DNA of 64,000 nucleotides, from NCBI GenBank assembly GCA_963971425.1, contig OZ020526.1, positions 2,384,180 through 2,448,179 on the forward strand, in the 5' to 3' direction. The first letter of the stretch is position 1, and each line of letters opens with the position of its first letter. A model generated the notes under the pieces. The model searched no databases and was not told the origin of the DNA. It was given only the letters and a program-made list of their open reading frames with translations. Positions 57,581 through 64,000 of the stretch are shown in pieces. The position numbers and the translations under genes were made by a program. The stretch comes from Bryoerythrophyllum caledonicum (taxonomy: Eukaryota; Streptophyta; Bryopsida; Pottiales; Pottiaceae).

Positions 57581-58600
57581 TAAACATTTAGAAAACTTTT
57601 TTGTCATGTTAATAAAAAAAATGTGAACTATCAATGACAAGTATAGATCAAAGAACTTCAACTTTGTATTAACATCATTGTTGCTTGTGTTTCAAAAAAA
57701 CAAATTTCATAGTATTTTAGGCGAAACAAGAAACATAGCTACAGAACCATCATGGTCGTTTACAAAACGAAAACGTATGTAAACTTTAAAAATATTCTAT
57801 TCAATCAAATTGAAACTCAACTTTCATGAGTACAAAAACGATGTATAAAAGTTCCATGGATAATATTTATTCTAATGTAAACTCATATCTCGGTATCACC
57901 GAGTGTAGTATCACCATAATATACAGCTAATAAGTGAATCTAAAAAAATAATGCATTAAATAACTTTCAATTCTAAAAGCAATTTTGATTATCATTGTCA
58001 GTGGTACTAGTATCTTTGATTCACTTAACAAATATCTATAACGTAATGTTAAACTTTCATTTGGCACTAGAGTCAAAGACTTGAATTCGTATAATTGGAG
58101 GACAAAAATCTCACATGCAATAGAATGTCTTAGCAAAAGTTTATTTCATTGATTTATGGACTTTGATTATTTAAGGTTGGAGACTGCCTCAAACAAATAG
58201 AATCAAAGTACGATATATTTTTAGATAAAGAAAACACTCAACATGTTGAGATGCAACGTCACTCACTCAATCAAAAGCATGCATGTTATATAATAGAAAA
58301 GGAAACAATGCTGAAAGGTTGAGAGAAGTAGAAGGTATCTGGTATAATAGATCAATTGTTGCAACAACAACACAGTGGAAGTTGTGTAACAAAATGATTG
58401 AAGTAAACGAAGAGAGTATCTAGCTCCTCAATTGTTTAAGACTACGCGCAGAGAAGCGAAGAAAAGAAAAGGCTCTTAAAACGATTGCCGCAAAGATGTT
58501 TCAGAGCACACTCCAAGTCAATATATATATGTATATAGATATCTATATCTATAAAAGAATACAGGATGATAAATGAACCCATAGATGAAATGATGCGTAG
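57581..58600. other. AT-rich intergenic DNA, no gene seen
   Basis: No ORF with family features was seen. A short alternating TATATAGATATCTATATCTA tract lies at about 58532-58551. Confidence 0.5.
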
Positions 58601-58619
58601 ATGAAAACAAGCTTTTCGA

Positions 58620-58885
58620 TGAAAAACGGTTTTGGATGAAAAGCTAAAAGTTAGGGTTTTGGATAAAAGGGCGGGATGAAAAAGTGATGCGAAAGTAAAA
58701 GCTAAAAGTTAGGGTTTTGGATGAAATGAAAAGCTAAAAGTCAGGATTTTGGATAAAATGAAAAGCTAAAAGTTAGGGTTTTGGATAAAAGGACAGGGCG
58801 GGGATAGGAACAGGGACAGGGACGGGGACGAGGACGTGGACGGGGGACGGGGACGGGACGGGGGCCGGGACGAGATGGGGACTCA
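58620..58885. repeat. tandem AAAAGCTAAAAGTTAGGGTTTTGG units and a G-rich GGGAC tract
   Basis: Four imperfect copies of AAGCTAAAAGTTAGGGTTTT occur between about 58640 and 58790. They are followed by a strand-biased run of GGGAC(A/G) units from about 58796 to 58880, with many GGG and GGGG tracts. The TTAGGGTTTT part resembles plant telomere units but is not in register, so this is an interstitial minisatellite. Confidence 0.7.
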
Positions 58886-58983
58886 ACACAAAAAATTGTT
58901 GTGTCCGGAGGACACGGGTAACTTTCTAGTATATATATATATAGTATATAAATGTTTTGTTGTGAGTTTAGAAGTCATTAAGT

Positions 58984-60649
58984 ACTACACTAAATATCAC
59001 TTTTAGTGTAGTATCACTAATAGTGTAATTACCGTTGTACACTATTTGTGAATAAGTTTACAAATAGTGTTAGCCACCAATATAATCAATGATATCCCCA
59101 ATCAACCCCCCAATCAACCACCTACCCGGCAGCCATGCCTTAACTAACCACTTACCCTCATTCTCAATCCCATATTATCCCCTCTTGCATTTGCAGATTT
59201 TATCACTCTTACAGTTTGGTGATGCAAATGAATATTTTTTGAACTTTTTACCCTTTCAACATTTTACTTTGTAAAGTTCCCACTGGTTCAACTTTTAACT
59301 TTTAATTGTTTTCTTACTTTTACTACTTTTTACCTTTTCAACTTTATATTTTTTAGACTTCCTACTTATTCAACTGTTTACTTTTCAACTTTTAACTTTT
59401 TATTTATTTTATTACTTTTCTAAATTTCACCTTTTCAACTCTTACTTTTACAACTTTTTACTTTTACAACTTTTTACTTTTACAAACTTTTATCCTTTTC
59501 AACATTTTTCAACTTTTTACTTTTCAAATTTTTACTTCCTCTCACTCTTACTTTTTCTAACCCTTACTTTTCCTAACCTTTACTTTTGCAATCCATTACT
59601 TTTTCTTACCCATATTTTTGAACTTTTACTTTTTCAATCTCTTATTTTTTCTAACCCTTACTTTTCAAATCCCTTACTATTTCTAATCTTTACTTTATAA
59701 AACCCTTACCTTATCAATCCCTTACTTTTCATACTTTTACTTTTTATTCTCTTACTTTTTCTAAGCTTTACTTTTTCAATCCTTTTCTGTTTCAACCCTT
59801 ACTTTTCAAATCCCTTCTCTTTTCATAAATTTTGTTTTTCAAATGTCTCCTTTCTCAAATGTTATCTTCTTGAATCTTTAACCTTATTAGTACTTTAAAT
59901 TTTAAGCACCTTCTCAAAAAAATACTTTTGAAAAAGGTTAACTTGTTCAATGTTTACTTTTCCAAATGTTAAAGGTACATTTTTCAAACATATACTTCGT
60001 AAAATGTTCCATGTTTCTGTTGTTTATTTTTCCAAATGAAATTCTTTTCAAATGTCTCCTTTTCAAATGTGTATTTATTCAAATGTTTATTTCTTCAATT
60101 GCTACCGCTTTCAAATGTTTCCATTTTCAAGTGTTTCCATTCTCAAAGGTTTCCATTTTCAAATGTTTCCATTTTCCATGTTTCCATTCACAAATGTTTA
60201 AAGTTGCCAATTCACATTCCTTTCAAATGTAACTTTTTATTTTTCCAATCTTCTATTTTCAAATATTTCCTATTTTTGCAATTCCACTTTCCTTCTAGAT
60301 CTAGGTTCTATTTACTCTCAATCATTATTTGCCAAATCAATTTTTGGTGCAATTTCACCTTCATTCCATATCTAAATTCTATTTTATCCAAATGTTTTTT
60401 TTTTTTCTGAATGTACTTAAATCTTTGTCGCTTCTTATACTCAAAATGTACACATAATCTTCTTCTAATCTTGATACACTTAATGTGCACAAATGAAAAA
60501 ATTTATATTGCAATCTTAAGTGGAATTCACAAATTGTGTTGTAGTTGACATTTAGAGTATTGATTTGTCACAACACTAATTGCCCTGTTCACAATTAGTC
60601 TACAAGTTCGCTTTTAGTGTACACCACTAAAAGTGATATTTAGTGTAGT
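58984..60649. mobile_element. CACTA-like non-autonomous element filled with a CTTTTAC-type minisatellite
   Basis: The ends are inverted copies over 25 bases: the left at 58984-59008 and the right at 60625-60649. The right end, read outward-in, begins CACTACACTAAATATCAC; the left has TACTACACT. CACTA at the tip is the hallmark of the CACTA (EnSpm) group. CACTAAAAGTG-like subterminal motifs recur inside both ends. Nearly all of the interior (59240-60300) is a degenerate array of CTTTTACTTTTTCAA and, further right, TTTCCATTTTCAAATG units. The ORFs in it are artefacts. Confidence 0.6.
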
Positions 60650-61240
60650 GGAGTTGGAGTTAGAAATTAGAAATGGGAGGATTAATGTCTAACGAGTGAG
60701 CTCCGTATTTCCTCGTAAGGGGAGGTGGGGACTTAGCCTGTGAGATACAAACGACGTGCAATAGGAGTTGGTTGGCCCTGTTGTGAGCCCTCTTAGTGTG
60801 CAAATCAGGGGTAATTTGGTGAGATTTGTGAGGCAAAGTAGATGTGTTGGAAGGCTCAAACACCAGATCTGAGGTGGGGAGTTTGAAGAAGTCCTAAGCA
60901 GTAGCAGATTTGTGCAAGTTTGTTCTGAAGCGGGGATCTTAGTGTTGGGGCCAGATTTGTAAACACTTAGTCCACATAGATAACGATCCACCCCAGATGT
61001 GGAGTACTGGGATTTGATCTCAAAACTTACCATCAAAGTCCTCCCTTCCCCAACCCTAGAACTTATACTTCAAGATTGCATGAGGACATCATCGAATACT
61101 GCTGCGACGTAGTTTCAACTTACCAACACAGGCTACCCTTCACCCCCCCTTCTTCTTTTGCGATTATGTATTATACACATTAGATCTTGCTAACATCACA
61201 TGCAGACTAGTACACTTATTGGTGGGTTGTGTTAAGAAGT
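60650..61240. other. intergenic DNA, no gene seen
   Basis: This lies between the CACTA-like element and the 5' part of the second LINE. No gene was recognised. The left boundary of the LINE may lie within this stretch. Confidence 0.4.
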
Positions 61241-61869
61241 CCAGCTGCAGTAACAGAAGAGCTATTCGCAGCAAAGAAACAACACCAGAGCCCAGAGAGC
61301 AAGGAAGCACATCGCCCATGAAGCTGGATGAAACACAAGCGCGCACAACACCAGATCTACACAAGCAACTAAGAAAAACAACACTACTGGATCCAGGTAC
61401 GTTACTCACTAACTCCTATTTTCATTTTCCTCTTTGTTACAACAACATAGGTATAATTAACATACAAGCCTTTAACCTTTTTTCACTAAACACCACGATT
61501 CAAGCACTTAGGCACACCACAACCCTTAAGCACAACACTAGGAAGATTGTATCTACACACTACACGTGGAAGCGCTGGCAAAATCAATGCAGATCTATAC
61601 AACGATCACAAGGAGTACACAAGGACGTGAATCCATCCCGAAGGACGCAGATCCAGCGCGCACACACACAACTCCAAGTGCAGCCACTCGCGATCTATAC
61701 CACTGATACAATCCCACACACCATCATCAGCACCAATAGGAGACAATCCGCAACAAAAGACTAGCAGACAAGCAGCTACTACACAATAGCAAGGACTCCA
61801 AGAATGTGCAAGATCAAGACCACAGACAGAAACGCAGGTAAGTATCCCTACAGAACCTTCAATCTTTTT

Positions 61870-63180
61870 TGTCGCTACCCTCCTACTCCCTCACAGTCAC
61901 CTCCCCTCACAATCCTCACTCCTGCATCTCACACCCTCACAACTCCACTTCCCCTCCTCTCACCGCCCCTCCTTCCCCTCTACCTCCACTCACTCTCTTC
62001 TCTCTAATCACCCCCCTCCCATCCCCCCTCTCTTCCTATATCCTAACATCCCCTCCCTCTCACTCGGCAAACCCTCCCATGCCCTCACCAACATCCTTCT
62101 TCCCATCCACAGCCTTCCTTCACACTCTTCCCCTCTCGGAGGCCCCTCCCCCACCTTCATCAATACCCCCCACAACCCCCACACACAACCCCACTCCCAC
62201 ACAGACACTCTACTTCCCCCTCACGGCCTTCCCTCACAGTTCCCCTCACTCGACAGCCCCTCCCACACCATCGTTAATACCCCCCTCCCCCCACAGCCTT
62301 CACATACAGTCTCCCTCCCTCACCAACACGCTCCTCCCCCTCTACAGTCTTCTCTCACAGTCCCTCTCACTCAATAAATCTGCCCCCACCCTCATTGATA
62401 CCTCCCTCTCCCCCCACAGCCTGCACACACAACCCCCCTCCCTCACCAACAACCCACTCCCCAATCTTCCCTCACAATCCCCTACCATCGCTAGCACCCT
62501 CCTCTCTCCCCACAGCCCTCACACACAGGCCCCCTCTCTCACCAACACTCCCCTCTCCCTACATAGACTCCCATCATACTCCCCCTCTCTCGGCAACTCC
62601 GCCCCTACCCTCAACAATATCCTTCACAGCCTCCCTACACAACCCTCTTCCCCCAGCAACCCCTCTCCCACAGCCTCCCCCCGCATCTTCTCCTCACAGG
62701 CGCTTCCCCTCCCCGCCCTCGACACCTGTTGTACACCCCAAAACCCAGAAAGACCACATCACAACTTTAGTACTCCCCGAACCATCACCAAACACTGAAA
62801 GCACACCTACGAAATCCCCTGCCCAAAACGCCAATCTGAGACACGGCGCTCTCAGAGACCGTTACACTGAGATGTTGCGATACTACACTTCCTGTAGAGA
62901 CCGGCGCGCCGTGACCCTCCCCTGCAGAGAAACATACTTTGCGACCCCCCTACCATGTAGTGACCCGACCCCTACGACCTACCTCCCCTGTAGAAACCTG
63001 TGACCCCTACGACCTACCTCCCCAGAGACCCCCCTCCCCTACGACCTACTCACAACGACCCTAAACCCTAGTAGCGACCTCCAAACCTTAGTGCGACCTT
63101 CCTTAGTGTCCCCCCTTCCCCCCCTGCGACCTCCCCCCCTTTCCTGCGACCTCCCTTTTTCTCCAACCACTAGTATATAC
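61870..63180. repeat. pyrimidine-rich imperfect tandem array in the LINE 5' region
   Basis: CCCTC/CCACAGCC-rich units recur about every 95-125 bases. CCACAGCC anchors are at about 62291, 62414 and 62510, with CCTCACCAACA following in several units. From 62870 to 63060 shorter units of CTACGACCTACCTCCCC are repeated. Such arrays in LINE 5' regions often act as promoters; that role is not shown here. The long Pro/Ser-rich ORF through it (61869-62798) is explained by composition. Confidence 0.65.
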
Positions 63181-63294
63181 CCCCTCTTCTATCATAATAA
63201 CTCCTCCTTTCCAAAATCTAACACCAAACTAATAATAATACACCACCACCACAAATGTAGCTCGCCTAACCAAGTGTATGAGAAAGGTACAGAT

Positions 63295-64000
63295 ATGGAC
63301 CAATGGGGCAGCAGAAGAATTCTTATGTATGGAGACGACATGGAAATTGAAGCACCCGGGGACAAACTTAAAAGACACCCAAGCGTTGCCTCCACAACAA
63401 ATCAAGATGGCGTATTCCCCTCCAGCAAGAAGAAGAAGAGCTCCAACATGGAAGGTATGGTGCACTCACACGAACCCGATATTCCCTACTTCAAATTCTG
63501 GTTGGGATTCCAAGCAATGGAGGATATGGCCAAGGAGGAGGGACTTGAGCCACTAATCAATGATGAGTCACTACTCGACATGGTAACAAGAGGGATAAAA
63601 GAAGTGGAGGCCAAAGAAATCACCCTAGCAACTCCGGCATTCCCACAAATCCCCCAAACCCTATACCCTTGTGCAAGGAAGGAGGCGGTTGGACAACATT
63701 CGACATTTCCCAAATACCATTCGACATCCCGGTGAGTGAAGCTACCGGGCTTGCCCTTGATTTTCAAGTGTCCATCCACTTTGAGGTAGGCAATCTTGTC
63801 CTCATGCATGATGATATCAAAACCTTGGTGATTGATAGGCTGAAATTCATGAAGATAGAAGTAGGTAATGAGATTATTGACCCTATATCCATCCTTTGCA
63901 TGAGTGTGAAAAATGCCGGGAAGAAGGGTGTTTGGGCGGGCACAATTAAATTGCATCTTTTCAAACCCAAGGTAGAAGGCATAAGCCTCCTCAAAGGTCT
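63295..64000 (+). pseudogene. LINE ORF1 of the second copy, partial and frameshifted
   Basis: ATG 63295 opens MDQWGSRRILMYGDDMEIEA, followed by a basic KKKKS stretch. FWLGFQAMEDMAKEEG and ATPAFPQIPQ align with the first copy's YWLGFQTM and its following block. A one-base shift near 63665 moves the reading frame. In the new frame GLALDFQVSIHFEVGN and KLHLFKPKVEGISLLKGL match the first copy's GFALDYQISIHFELRN and KLHLKYPNVDGKGLLQGL. The ORF runs off the right edge. The strong similarity to 8736-10389 supports both as one family. Confidence 0.8.

Larger units (their letters stand above)
61241..64000 (+). mobile_element. 5' part of a second LINE copy, cut by the window edge
   Basis: It is identified by its ORF1 (63295 onward), which matches that of the LINE at 8.6-18.5 kb. 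The upstream 2 kb is strongly C-rich and poor in G on the plus strand, like the sense strand of the first LINE. It includes an imperfect tandem array. The 5' boundary is a guess from the start of the compositional shift. ORF2 would lie to the right of the window. Confidence 0.65.

Noticed and set aside
58640-58790. TTAGGGTTTT repeats as an interstitial telomere
   Set aside because: The telomere-like part is embedded in a longer unit and never forms consecutive TTTAGGG repeats.
60036-60410. Phe/Cys-rich 124-residue ORF
   Set aside because: A product of the TTTCCATTTTCAAATG minisatellite inside the CACTA-like element.
61869-62798. Pro/Ser-rich 309-residue ORF
   Set aside because: Explained by the C-rich tandem array; the unit length is not a multiple of three and no family features are visible.

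Overview
The window looks like nuclear DNA of a land plant, most likely a seedless one (bryophyte or lycophyte); a streptophyte alga is not excluded. The evidence is GT-AG introns of 60-200 bases, an intronless dehydrin-type gene, a plant-style Hv1 proton channel, a mitochondrially targeted HslU ATPase, and a very heavy load of transposable elements between short gene islands. No bacterial, organellar or CRISPR features were seen.

Genes. At the left edge (156-977, minus) is the N-terminus of a secreted or membrane protein resembling alpha-2/delta (VWA/Cache) proteins. An intronless dehydrin-like gene is at 21078-21650 (plus), with a TATA box and DRE/ABRE-like sites upstream. A 13-exon gene of unknown function lies at 22412-26437 (minus). 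A complete 12-exon prolyl oligopeptidase gene (34781-38049, plus) converges on an intronless Hv1-like channel gene (38569-39510, minus). A 14-exon hslU gene (50745-55062, minus) is followed upstream by a 4-exon gene for a 71-residue membrane protein (55745-56584, minus). For these genes I solved the exons by hand, and the intron phases close.

Mobile DNA. A decayed, nearly full-length LINE (about 8.6-18.5 kb) has ORF1, a roughly 1 kb (AAC)n array, and an ORF2 with AP endonuclease, reverse transcriptase, RNase H and a CCHC motif. Its ORF2 begins with a 2A-like ribosome-skipping motif, GDIETNPGP. A second copy enters at the right edge (about 61.2-64.0 kb). The last 130 bases of the LINE (hairpins plus a TTC tail) recur on at least four other elements, one of which is a SINE with a tRNA-like Pol III head. 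Other elements are a Mutator-like element with an 11-base target duplication (40692-46866), a pogo/Tigger-like element flanked by TA (47128-50145), a CACTA-like element (58984-60649), TTAA-flanked piggyBac-like short elements (19375-20321; 39716-39850), a long-TIR element filled with tandem repeats (30375-31712), and a decayed unknown element (about 4.5-8.4 kb).

The genes do not form a functional cluster. The common theme is gene islands separated by nested transposons. Short GGGTATC-type degenerate repeats sit just upstream of several gene starts.
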